NCBI GenBank assembly: GCA_963513935.1
Contig: OY740768.1
Location: 63,716,786 to 63,780,785 of the forward strand
From: Aphrophora alni
Taxonomy: Eukaryota; Arthropoda; Insecta; Hemiptera; Aphrophoridae
DNA: 64,000 nucleotides
Reading direction: 5' to 3'
In this document: piece after piece, positions 47,650-58,354 of the stretch
Position numbering within the stretch: the stretch's first letter is position 1
Layout of the letters: each line of letters starts with the position of its first letter
The notes under the pieces: model-generated
Seen by the model: the letters and a program-made list of their open reading frames with translations, nothing else
Told to the model about the DNA's origin: nothing
The model's database searches: none
Program-made: the position numbers and the translations under genes

Positions 47650-47818
47650 GGTAGCAATGTAGCCCAGTTACGGAACTCACTTTTATCTCGCTAGTGAACC
47701 ATCAAAAGTTACACAGATTCGAACCCGGCTGATTGAGTTGCATTTTTCCCTGTATTACCTACTCCCCCGTCTTCATTAGTCTGACAGACATAAAGTATAG
47801 GCGTTAAGCAAAAAAAAC
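47650..47818 (+). repeat. tRNA-derived SINE, apparently full length
   Basis: An A-box-like word GTAGCCCAGTTACGG (~47659) and a B-box GATTCGAACCC (47716-47726) mark an RNA polymerase III promoter of tRNA origin. The body ends with GGCGTTAAGC and a short A tail (47810-47817). The same GCGTTAAG end closes the SINE at 51960, so both probably borrow the 3' tail of the same LINE family. The (ACTTGTAAA) repeats just upstream obscure any target duplication. Confidence 0.72.
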
Positions 47819-48699
47819 AAAATTAAAATACAATAATTTTAAAATTATTTTATAATAAATCTGTGTCCTTTTTTAAGAAAAATAATAAATATCCGTCTAT
47901 CTGAAAATGTCTAAACTGAAATAAGTTATAACAGTCTATGTTTAGTCATTATGTTTCAATATTATTATTGTTCACTATAAAGAGTTATGAACCCAGACAG
48001 TTCCGTCTTTACCGTAGCCAAATTTTCTTTCGCGTCTTTTAGTGGATGATACTTTGTTATTTGTCTACAAATTCTGCTTTCTTCTATTCTTTCCATGTAT
48101 TATTTCCAAGTATTCAATCATTAGTAAAATATATATTTAATTCAGTTCTAATATTTTTTTAGTCTCTTCATTTTCATCTGATTCTCTAGTTTATACAAAC
48201 ATCTTTTGGGCCGTCAGTATTTTTTCTTTCTTTTATCATACTTCTTCAACGACCACGTTACAGTTCCAATGCTAATACAGGTGCAATATTTGCACATAAC
48301 TTTTATTTATTCAAAAAGTATAGTTATTTATAATTGATACGAGAAATAAAAAATGTATTCATCAAATGATTACATTTACAGTGAATGTCGGTTTTAAGAC
48401 TATTGTATAATGTAAAAATAAAGTTTAAAATTATACTATCATCAAAACTCATATCTGATAAAAAAAATTTAAAAAGAAAGAAAATTATTAAAGTTATTGT
48501 TGTGAGTTGAGTTTCATTTTCTTATACTCTTTATTGTATTTTTTTTATTCCATCATGGCTTTATAGACACGCTTGGATTCTATTCAGTGATATTATGACT
48601 GTAAGCGGAGTTTTTCAACCGGGATAAAAAAAAGCTTCCGGGGATATAGTAACGGTTTGAGGGACGGACCGTTCAGTGTAGTGGAGTAAAAAAACTATG
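47819..48699. other. AT-rich noncoding DNA
   Basis: No gene recognised. The last ~100 bp may include the eroded 5' part of the following transposase remnant. Confidence 0.55.
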
Positions 48700-49620
48700 A
48701 TATTAGGTTCGAAACAACAGAGCACATTTAAACATCAAAAGGCTAGGAAGACCTTCAAACGCAAGAAATGAAATTGCTCTTACTGAAGTCTTAAATAAAA
48801 AAAAATTGTTTCGTCAAATAACTTTGAACACTGAAAATTCACCATCCAGAAAATTGCACAAAACGTTTACATTACTCAAACAACAATATGGCGTATCCTT
48901 AAAAGCCAACTGAAAATGTATCACTATAAAATAAAATTGAAATTTGATTGAAAGAAACAGATGAGCCTAACCGACTTCATTTTGTCTGACTAAAATTAAC
49001 TCAAATTTGGTTAAACGATGACTGGTTAAATCTTTTGGACTGATGAAGCACATTTTCATCTAAAAGGATCTATCACTATACATTATTACAGGATGTGGTC
49101 ATTTAGTAACATAATACAAAAGTTACAGTTTAAAAGAGATTCTCTTCAAATTTTATTGTTGGGCTATTCTTCTTTGAAGAGGTTTAAAATGGTCTCGTAA
49201 AAACAGTAATAATAACAGGACAACGGTAATTGAAAATGCAACAGCATCATAATAAAAACGTGATTTTGATGCACGATTCAGCATCTCCACAGATTTACAA
49301 CCGAATAAAAGGTTATTTATCAGAAATCTTTGGTAATCGTATGATAGGTAGTCAATATCTAGTATACTGGCCCCGAATTTTCTAGACCTAAACCCAATGG
49401 ATTTTAGGCTATGGGGCTTTTTTAAAGGACCGAGTGTACCGTACAAAACCAGTAACTGTTGAAGAACTGAAAGAATCAATTATTCTAAACACAACTATAA
49501 TAAATGTCAACACATTAAAAATGCCGATCATATCATAAAGGAAAGACTACTGCTTTTCCAGGAAGAGAATGGCGGTCACTTGGAGCATATTTCTTTAATA
49601 ACCCTAACAAATATGATTTT
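48700..49620 (+). pseudogene. Mariner/Tc1-superfamily transposase pseudogene
   Basis: Recognisable blocks in order are: GRPSNARNEIAL (about 48740-48775, the linker after the DNA-binding domain), LKMYHYKIKL (the PYK..L block), FWTDEAHFHLKGS (49033-49071, with the first catalytic Asp), VILMHDSASPQIYNRIKGYL (about 49263-49322, second Asp), DLNPMDFRLWGFFK (about 49385-49427, third catalytic region), KDRVYRTKPVTVEELKESI (49424-49480, one base out of frame with the previous block), and ENGGHLEHI (49566-49592), the family's usual end. Stops and frameshifts separate the blocks, so it is inactive. The HFHL and GGHLEHI words differ from the two other mariner relics here, so this is a distinct lineage. 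The 108-codon minus-strand ORF at 49153-49479 is its antisense shadow. Confidence 0.88.
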
Positions 49621-51959
49621 GGTTTAATTGTAGGTTTTTTTATTAAATCCCGTTTAATTTCAAAGGAATTTATGTATTTTATTTTGTTCTATATTGAAAA
49701 AAAAACTATTGTCTATTAAATTTTTAACTTATTTTTGAAAAAGTATATATTTACTTTCTGGTGTCCTTCTGTGCCATTGTCTCTGTCAAAAACTTTCTTT
49801 ACACTAAGCGCATGGAAACTATTTAAATGCATTTAGATCTCATCGTGTTCATCTATCTGTCTGTCAATCAGTCAGAGTGTCTAACCGTTACTTGAACTCA
49901 GTAACCATACAACCTTTTTAAACAAAATTGGACATCAGTATAAAAATGTCAATGGCTTTTTTAGAAATACTTATCAATTTTTTTTTAATCGAATATGGTC
50001 ACAATACTACTTTCTGAACATCTGTAGTTTGTTATTCAAAAATCTTTATTTAGTTCTACCGTCATCCCTAACTTCCACTTTTAACTTGGAATAGACTCTG
50101 TGACTTCTTCTCCAGCTTTATTATCGTCAATTATTCCGTTTAGTCACCTCATGGCTATTAGGCATCATGATTTTTGTGTTGTCAAGAACTATAATTATCT
50201 TCAAGATTTACTGTCGGTTCCACGTTTACCTTTCAGTACGGAAAGTCCATAAGCGAGTCAAATAGGAGTTTCAGTATTACTAGCCATAATGGAAAGATCT
50301 TGCTACACTTTGTTAAAGCCTTCAATGAATCAATACAACACTCGTTTGACACCGTAACGTTTACGATTGGTTATCTTTCGTATGACACACTGAAAGGTGA
50401 ACGTGAAACCAAGAGTAGGTGCAAACCTAGACGTCTCAGTAATATGGGTTTTCTCTGCACGTAGCAATGGAATCTTAATTGGAGTTCTAGACTTTGTCTT
50501 GAGATTCATTTGCCATTGAGTAATTCACCGGAACTTAGTCGTTTAATTCTGTTTCTTAGTACTCAGATTTAACTTCGATTTAAAATAGAAAAATCAACTC
50601 TAGAATTACAGACAATAATTATCATTCATTTTACAATAATCTCTATCAGCAAGATAAAATAAGTGACTACACATTGTTTTTATATAGATAAATTCCTACA
50701 TAAATCATATTGGCGACTACCTCAAAAATATCTTTTTAGGCGTTATATTTAAAATTTCAAAAGGTATTATTACATACAATTTTTTTGAAATTAACCCAAC
50801 CAATTTCAATTAACATGAATAACTCACACCATAGTGTCAAATCGTAGATAAAATAAAATAATAGTTCGGAAGTAACTAAAAACAAAAAAGAACCACGGCA
50901 GCCGTCAAGAAATATTGTAATATATTTATTTTTAATATGCTTAAAAAAACATTTAATATTTGTGTATTTCAAATGCAGTATCTATTTCCAATCTTGTTAT
51001 ATAAAATAATTTCTTTAAAATATTTCTCTGAAAACAGGTTTTGACAAACTCATTGGATCCCGAAACACAATTTCTCATTTTCATTTCCTATTTTTCGCTT
51101 GTCAAATTCAGTAGTCATATATGTGACGAAACCTACGCATGATCTCGTTCTGCCGCTACGATGCATTTAAATCGAAATTATTTTTTAAATAATGTTGTAT
51201 ACAGAAACAAAGATTTTTCAATCATTTTAATTCGAGGGAAAATAACTGTACTTCGTTTCTCGTTTCCAAGTTTTGATAGTTGATAATTCCAAGTCAATAG
51301 TTGATCTCATGACTTTACAATTCAACCCCTCAATGTGATTAACATCCCTTACATAACTATCAGTTTGAAGTTGATAGCTTGAGAAAATACGAATAAATCA
51401 TATTTATTCTTTTTAATTGATTTTGAATATAAGTCTTATCTTTCCGTAGAACTCAATATCAAACTTAAAAATGTTGAGTATATTAAATTCCACAGTTAGA
51501 GATAATTTCGCAAACGGACGTCAGAAAATAAGTTCTTATAAACAAAAATAAGTTTTGACTTAGAAGCCAAAAATGGTTAAATAGAGTATATATAAATATT
51601 ACCCTTCATACATAATTGGGAAGTTTAAAAAAAAATTGAGTAAGATAACAATTTTATTGAAATTTTTAATTACACCTTATAATAAACTCCATCTTGATCG
51701 AATTTTTTTTCACCTGTTTTAAATGTTTAAGCAAAACAGTAAATGCATTATTAAATACTATCACGAGGGAGAATAAGTTCTCTTTACTTTTAAAAAGATT
51801 TTCAGCTGAGTGTTTACACGTCACGCAATTTGTCTTGCTTAACATAGCGTTGTTTATGAATTTTATAATTTTGTTAATTTTCCCTAAACTCAGGTATTTG
51901 TTCGCAGATACACGTCTCAAATCAGTATTATTTTACCATGTTACTCTTTTTAATTGTGC
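49621..51959. other. Noncoding DNA with a weak family B-like patch and an unassigned complex patch
   Basis: Near 49845-49990, TCTATCTGTCTGTCAATCAG and CAACCTTTTTAAACAAAATT resemble the opening of the repeat at 54045 and may be an eroded copy. Positions 50040-50560 are more complex than their flanks but show no protein motif on either strand. ORFs on opposite strands at 51666-51969 overlap each other and have no domain. Confidence 0.45.
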
Positions 51960-52198
51960 TGCCAGTTAGGTTAGCAGATAGAGCTCTCACTTCGTGTGAA
52001 AGAGGTTCCGGGTTAGAACAACCTGATGACTTAAATATTTTCGGTGTTGAGGGGGGAAATGTTGTATGCTACAACTATTAGAAAATCCTGGTGGTAAAAT
52101 CTAGAATTACGACGACGGGAAGTCGATGTGCTCACCACATAACCTGATTGCAAAGACATCTAGTAGGCCTAGGTCCACAATGAGCTGTTGCGTTAAGG
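51960..52198 (+). repeat. tRNA-derived SINE
   Basis: The head GCCAGTTAGGTTAGCAGATA then GAGCTCTCACTTCGTGTGAA and AGAGGTTCCGGGTTAGAAC reads like a tRNA from D-arm through anticodon stem to T-arm. The B-box is slightly decayed (GGTTAGAAC for GGTTCGAAT). The body includes ACGACGGGAAGTCGATGTGC and closes with TTGCGTTAAGG, the same terminal word as the SINE at 47650. A T-rich stretch follows and not a clean A tail. It is a SINE and not a working tRNA. Confidence 0.75.
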
Positions 52199-53507
52199 AT
52201 TTTTTATTTGTCTTCTTTTTGACTTTTAATAATATTTTACCTAAATAAAACTCTCTTGTTAAGGTTTAGCTAGTAATTCTTCTCTTTAGCTCTATAAACA
52301 AGAAACACCTTCTTCTCAATTGTATTCATTAAAATAACAGCGTGTAAATTTATTATATACATTAAATCCAGTTTAAAAAATTAATTTAAAATGCCCTATT
52401 TCAATTACAATTTTATTTTTTTTTTTTTTTTAAATAAAGTAAATGGATTGAACTATTTTTTCCCCTTCTATATCCCTTTCAAAGTCAAGAAACTAATTTG
52501 ATTATAAATTGACAGATATGTTGTTGTATACTTAAGAATTATTCAAAATGTTAAGTTTATTAATCTGAACAGGATTATTTAAGAATGTAGTTTGATGTAA
52601 AATAGATATGAATTGACTAAATATCTATTATGTAGGATGAAGTTATATTTTTTTTAGTAATGGTATTAAATTTCATATTTATCTATAACTATAAATACCT
52701 ACCATTTCTGAAATTACATTCTTGATTCTGCTGTTTAACATTAATATTGTCTCTCTTCTATGACCTTTATATTATTAAAAAACCATTATTTTTATTATAA
52801 AATGCATTTGTTTTTATTTTTAAAGAAAATAAACAATGGCTTAACATTTAATCTTATTTTTCACCTGACACCAACTGCAATCATATGCATTATTGTACCT
52901 ATTACTATAAACAAACTTCTCACTATCGACCCTGAATGAATGTTTACGCTGTCTTACGCTCGATTTTCTCATTATTTTGAATAATAATAATAACGATATC
53001 TCTTCTAATTGAAATAAAAGACAGCTCATCGCTCAGACAACTGACGTGGAGGTATCAAAATATCCCTAGGAAATTATATTTCTGAAGAAAGGACAGTTTT
53101 GTAAATTTTATTCAATATTATGCTGATAAGAGCAGATTTTATGAGCTTAAATCAACACTGAACCTATTAGCTGAAGAGATGACGTAGTAAATGTTTTCCA
53201 CTTTACCAATTTTTGGCATTGACATCTCATCGTTTGATTTTTTATTTCGAAATTAAAATTTGAGAGGTTACAGTCATAGATTAAAATGTTCACTATAATT
53301 TCGTAATTTGTAGAAATTTGTGATTAGTGAAATTAAATGTAAGGGTTTTAGTTTATTGCCTTCTATATTTTTAACTTTAAAAAATACGAGCCGAAAAATA
53401 TGTTACATATATCGTTAATTAAATACTATTTAAGATACATATGTAATAAATTCACTAGTATATCCCATTAAAACAAAATGGAAGAAAATATATAACATAT
53501 ATTGATT
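52199..53507. other. AT-rich noncoding DNA
   Basis: No gene recognised. A T-rich run lies near 52413-52430. The small minus-strand ORF at 52841-53029 has no domain. Confidence 0.6.
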
Positions 53508-53790
53508 GTATACCTACAGTGTATGTAAAAAGTGTGAAACCGGTTGATTACTAGACAAATGGCTGCAGGTATCAAAAATTAACCTATAAAATCAGTACAG
53601 ATCCAAAAATTCTACTTTTAGAGCACTCGTAATTTTCAGGCACCATCTTGAATTTAACTTCAAAAAATTTAATGGGAATGGGGTACTATAACGAGGAAAT
53701 CGATGTGAAGTCAGTTGTTCGATAAACCTATTCAATCACGATTCATCAGCCATTATCGAAACACTTCAATTAAAAGTGTAAGTATGTAAC
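53508..53790 (+). mobile_element. Possible 5' end of a mariner/Tc1-like element
   Basis: The stretch opens with TATACCTACAGTGTATGTAA, close in form to a TA-flanked mariner end. It continues with ATGGCTGCAGGTATC, TTTTAGAGCACTCGTAATTT and CACCATCTTGAATTTAACTT, with few homopolymers. Such leaders precede transposase genes in related elements. No transposase motif and no matching right end follow, so this is at best a truncated fragment. Confidence 0.35.
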
Positions 53791-54223
53791 TTGTTATTGC
53801 ATTAAGTTAACAAATTAAGTTGACTGAAGGTATTAGAGGAACATTTGACGAAACAAATTCGTAGAAATCAAACAAAAATGTTGGTTCTAGGCTAGTTTTA
53901 GGTGTTGTGGACAATTAATAAGAATTAATGTTTTCAGTTTTTGTTTATATCTCAGGCTTGTATATTCAATCAATATTTATGATACAATACAGAATCGGCT
54001 GTTTTAAATAATATCAAAAAATTCGTTTTTAGAATGATATCTATATCGTCTGTCCGTCTGGTGTCTGCCTATCATCTATCATCTGTCTGACGTATGTCGT
54101 GTGTAGTCTCTAAAGCCTGAACACGTGAACCGATTTCAATGAAATTTGGTATGTGGGGAAGTTTTGCCATCTTGGAACTTTTTTCTCGTTTTGTCAATAA
54201 CTCAAAATCTGGGAATAGCTTCC

Positions 54224-54226
<3 letters not shown>

Positions 54227-54309
<83 letters not shown>
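54227..54309. repeat. Microsatellite (CA)~41
   Basis: A pure AC/CA array inside the family B copy. Confidence 0.98.
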
Positions 54310-54312
<3 letters not shown>

Positions 54313-54544
54313 TTAATATTTCTCAAATTCGGGTCTAAAGATGTTGACTAAATTTTACGTGTAACCTTTATAAATCCTAACAAAACTTATCAGTCACCAT
54401 ATTTCTAAAAATGTCGAATTGTGAGTTATCGTTAAAAAAACATCAATGTGACTGTTTACAATACATAAGTTCTCAAAATCGGCTCAACCAATTTTCTTCA
54501 AATTTTAGTGAAATATTAATTACCACACTCGTGTATAACATTGC

Positions 54545-54547
<3 letters not shown>

Positions 54548-54594
<47 letters not shown>
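54548..54594. repeat. Microsatellite (TA)~23
   Basis: A pure TA array at the right edge of the family B copy. Confidence 0.97.
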
Positions 54595-54595
<1 letters not shown>

Positions 54596-54598
<3 letters not shown>

Positions 54599-56272
54599 CT
54601 TCAGGAATACGTTACGTATTACTGTTCTGGAATAATTGGGATATAAAAAATTGACTTTGACAAGCGTAGTTAAAAGGTCGATTATAACCAAATACGATTT
54701 ACACTGAGAACTAGTTATGGAATAAGCGAAGCCAGTTTAGACAATATTTAAATTTTTGTTAAAAACTGCGTCCATGGTTTATTTTCACTTTATAATTGAC
54801 AACTACCAAATTGACATTTCTACGACGTTAGATTTCTACAACAGTTTGTGGGTTAGTATTTCAATTGTATATGTGTGTTAGAAAGTGTTTGTAATATTTT
54901 CCACCGTTTATTTTGTCTGAAGAACAGTTATTATACAATTTATGTTTTGTTCACCCTCGAACACGACAATTAATTACAAATAAAATACTATGCCCCGATT
55001 ACTATTGTCCGGAATGATATACCTTAGTCCCCTAGTCCGCCCTCCAGCGAGCAATATATGCAATGATGTGCCAGTTCAAATTGATGCGTCTTATTACAAA
55101 GGCAAATCTCAACCTGGATGGTTAAAAAGCTTTCTAGTACTTGTAAATTCCACCCACACTTTTTGTAGGACTAACTTTTTCAACCAACACACTTCAAGGT
55201 TGCTTCTTGTAAAGCTTAGTATAGTATATTTATTTGTTTTTAGGAATAGTTTGTTTTCCTGAACATTTGTTATATAAAAAATGTTAATATATACTTATAA
55301 TATGATCAAACTGTGATTAATTGCGCTAAATTTGAGGATCAAATGTTGTTACAACCGTGAGTGTTAAACTCTGTTCGAATTGTTGTCATAATTTTGAAAT
55401 TCAGTTACTCATCAACACTGTAATTTGAAATTATATTTTACGGCTTCTCATCTTCATCCTAATCATCAAAGTCACAACATTTTTCGAACATTAAATCTTC
55501 TAATGTCAACAAAATAATAATAATAATATCATTACAGCAATTTAAAACAGATTTTGTAATAATGATAAAAAAAAAATTATCTTACACAAAAAAAGACAAA
55601 CAAATATTATAAAATAAATAAAAAGTTAAACAACCAAGAACATAATAAAAAAACTTTCTGAAAATGTAGCCTTTCTATGTGTGAATGGAAAAATCGCTAC
55701 AGTTGATATTTTATATAAATTTAATATGCGATGACCAAATCAGATTTAAGCTTATTTACAAAAGAAATATCATTTAAACGTATACACAGAACTTTAAATT
55801 AGAAAGTCTCATTTTTAATTTGTAATGTTTTAACGTATAATTACTGTAATCAAATTAGAAAATAACTTATAACTTTGACCAAATAAACTTTCAGTGAGTC
55901 ATTTTGACAAATTATGATATTTGGTAAATTGAATTTTAAAGTTGTTTTAAAGCCAACATATTTTCTCAGTTCTGAAATTGCAATGGTGGCCAGTTATCTA
56001 TGGATTTATTACATACTTGCAACAATGAAATCTTTTATTTTAAAAAATGCATATTTAAATCAATAATATTTTTGTTTTCATAATATTTTCTTCCGCACTT
56101 ATTAAATTTAGTTCTTTATATAAGCCCTTGCTTGTTAGGTGTAAAAGTCGCTTGACCAGGACAAGTAGGCCCATCAAGTGTTCTGTGGGAACTACCTAAC
56201 CCTTGTCTAGTCTGTACCGGGATGCGCTCAGCTGTCTTTTAAGTCCCTCTCTTTCTCTCCTCTCTCTCATAT
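54596..56272. other. AT-rich noncoding DNA; one unassigned 90-codon ORF
   Basis: The ORF at 54990-55262 (plus) is less repetitive than most here, but its product has no recognisable motif and no splice or promoter context was found. Positions 56130-56240 are relatively G+C-rich and may be part of an unrecognised repeat. The rest is A/T-rich. Confidence 0.4.
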
Positions 56273-56312
56273 ACACACACACACACCACCACCACCACCA
56301 CCACCACCACCG
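56273..56312. repeat. Compound microsatellite (CA)~7 (CAC)~9
   Basis: A short CA array leads directly into a CAC trinucleotide array. An imperfect CT-rich patch precedes it at about 56247-56268. Confidence 0.95.
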
Positions 56313-56394
56313 CCACTTCATCAGTATTTAAAACATAACACTTCTCTGATTTAAAAAATACTCGTCTTGAGATCATATTAGAATCTGAAGGATA

Positions 56395-56530
56395 AATCTA
56401 ATATTTGGAATCTTTACGCATTACGAAATTAGAATATCACCAATATTACGATACTAACATTTCCAATATTATTTCCATTTTATATTTTGGTTCGAATCCC
56501 TTCCTGATATATAGAGTTATAATAAAATAT
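56395..56530 (+). repeat. Repeat family C, copy 1
   Basis: It aligns with 57610-57740 in the same orientation. Shared blocks are TTACGCATTACGAAATTAGA / TTACATATTACAAATTTGGA, ATCA.CAATATTACGATAC, TTTGGTTC.ATTCC-type and ACAATAAAATATG-type words. The B-box-like GGTTCGAATCC inside copy 1 reads GGTTCCATTCC in copy 2, so it is not a conserved Pol III promoter. Confidence 0.6.
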
Positions 56531-57609
56531 GTATTTTTTCCGTGTGTTATGTATATTTCTAGAAGTTTGAACTTGTAAACATACCCATTAATTAGCTACG
56601 CCGTAATCAGACCAATATAACTTTAAACAGACATAACAACACTACCATTATGTATGAAGTTCAATAGTTTATTTTACTTTTGCATTTTTGTAGTAGCTTA
56701 CCCATTAGTACAAGTTAACAAACAGAATCATGGAGTTTACCGAAACCTTTCATGCAAATCCATCTTACAAAAGATTTAATCCATTTCGAAAATGACTACG
56801 TTCACGACAACTTCGCAATGACAGGCTTCATAACTGCAATAATACACTCGTTTCACCAGTTGCAAAGAATATCAAATTTTCTTGCATGACCATAATTGAC
56901 AATCTCCAGTTTTTGCAACACTTTCGTTATTTCTTATTCTACTTGATACTGTTAAATTCGAAATTAAAATCCATAACTTTTGGCCTATTTTAGCTTTTAA
57001 GTTAAATTACTTAAAGATATGAATAAAAACTCTTTATATTTGCTTCCATTTTCAAATTTCATTATGTGTACGTATTCGTAAATAATGGTACTCTATAACA
57101 AATTTGGAGTTTATATATTAATTTGCGTTTCCGCTACCCTTCCTATTAGAACAGCATGTAGCCTACAAAATTACTTTCCCGGAGTCCTTAGGCTATGAAA
57201 CTGTTTTTAAAGCAATCAAAAAGAGGAGGTCAATTTGTGCGGTATTATCATACTTCCTTTATACTGGACAAGACATACAATATGCAATAACGTAGTCTAT
57301 TATTATTGACTAATTTTTATATGAAAAAAATGTGTTTTCAGTGCTACTGAAAATGAAAACGAATATTAAATAACATAAAAGCACTCTTTGGGCTCTTCTT
57401 TTACTATTTTCGATTCTTTTGATCTTTACTCGTATCTCTAAAAGCAAAAATTTCAGTGAACAAATAAAATTATATTTACAATGAAGCAAACTATTAAAAT
57501 TTACATTTTTTGTTGAAAGTAAATTAAGATGTATTTAATGTATTTTCATACTAAATCTTTTCTCGGTTTCTCTTTATGTTTTATTAGGTATTTGTTGTTT
57601 TTTAAGTGT

Positions 57610-57740
57610 TGTTAATATAAAAACTCCTTACATATTACAAATTTGGAATATTATCAATATTACGATACACATATCCATTTCTACTTTGGTTCCATTCCTA
57701 AACTATAGCCTTACAATAAAATATGAATGTATGCAATATT
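57610..57740 (+). repeat. Repeat family C, copy 2
   Basis: The direct-orientation partner of the copy at 56395, about 1.2 kb downstream. It may be a dispersed element or an old segmental duplication. The flanks outside the shared ~130 bp do not align by eye. Confidence 0.6.
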
Positions 57741-57822
57741 ATGGACCTAAGTTAGATTACACTCTTGTTGTTAGAGTTTATGATTGACTGAAAATATTTT
57801 ATTCTTATTGGTGTATTCTTAT

Positions 57823-57824
<2 letters not shown>

Positions 57825-57855
<31 letters not shown>
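57825..57855. repeat. T homopolymer (~31 bp)
   Basis: A pure T run. No flanking element was recognised, so it cannot be called a retrotransposon tail. Confidence 0.9.
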
Positions 57856-57857
<2 letters not shown>

Positions 57858-58202
57858 TCTTAAAAATTTATGTACTTGAGATAGGAAGTAATAAACTTTT
57901 TTTTACATATTCCAATGATATATAAAGTATTTTAGTATGTACGTAAATAAACTTTATGTACAAAAACGCTTCATTTCTAGTAAAATCCTTGTACCCGTAT
58001 CAAAAGTAAATACTTTTAAGATTCAAAATATAATTTCTTAAACATTAAGTGAAACGTATACTTATAGTGCAAGATGCAAATGTTTTTAATCTGTGTTAAA
58101 TTATTTAATAGTATACTACTCGATTTTTCTTTTTTAAACGTGCATTTGAATAATTTTAAAGTCATCTTTACTAGATTTCTTTTTTCTTTTCTTATCTATA
58201 TA

Positions 58203-58203
<1 letters not shown>

Positions 58204-58256
<53 letters not shown>
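58204..58256. repeat. Microsatellite (TA)~26
   Basis: A pure TA array preceded by TATCTATATATC. The ORF 58074-58331 crosses it and is not credible. Confidence 0.96.
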
Positions 58257-58260
<4 letters not shown>

Positions 58261-58269
58261 GTTATTACC

Positions 58270-58354
58270 TAATCAGTTTTAAAGGGACATCAATTAAAAT
58301 TAGACGAAAGAGTTGCATTAATCAGTTATGAAGGAACATTAATTAAAATTAGTT
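58270..58354 (+). repeat. Tandem duplication, ~49 bp period, two copies
   Basis: TAATCAGTTTTAAAGGGACA followed by TCAATTAAAATTAG repeats 49 bp later as TAATCAGTTATGAAGGAACA and TTAATTAAAATTAG. The few substitutions suggest an older duplication next to the TA array. Confidence 0.85.

Larger units (their letters stand above)
54045..54595 (+). repeat. Repeat family B, longest copy, with (CA) and (TA) arrays
   Basis: It begins with GTCTGTCCGTCTGG and related TCTGTC words. It then has a GAACCGATTTCAATGAAATT phrase typical of noncoding arthropod transposons. A (AC)~41 array (54227-54309) follows, then TAATATTTCTCAAATTCGGG. The 54320-54545 part aligns with 17465-17690. The copy ends in a (TA)~23 array (54548-54594). 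It has no coding capacity, and the ORFs over it are artefacts of the arrays. It is probably a non-autonomous element of unknown class. Confidence 0.65.

Noticed and set aside
49153..49479. 108-codon ORF on the minus strand
   Set aside because: Antisense to a clear transposase pseudogene with conserved motifs on the plus strand.
54990..55262. 90-codon ORF as a possible exon or small gene
   Set aside because: No recognisable motif, homology or regulatory context. Left only as an unassigned ORF in the gap note.
56489..56500. Perfect B-box-like GGTTCGAATCC as a tRNA or SINE
   Set aside because: No A-box at the right distance and no tRNA fold. The word is not conserved in the sister repeat copy at 57610.
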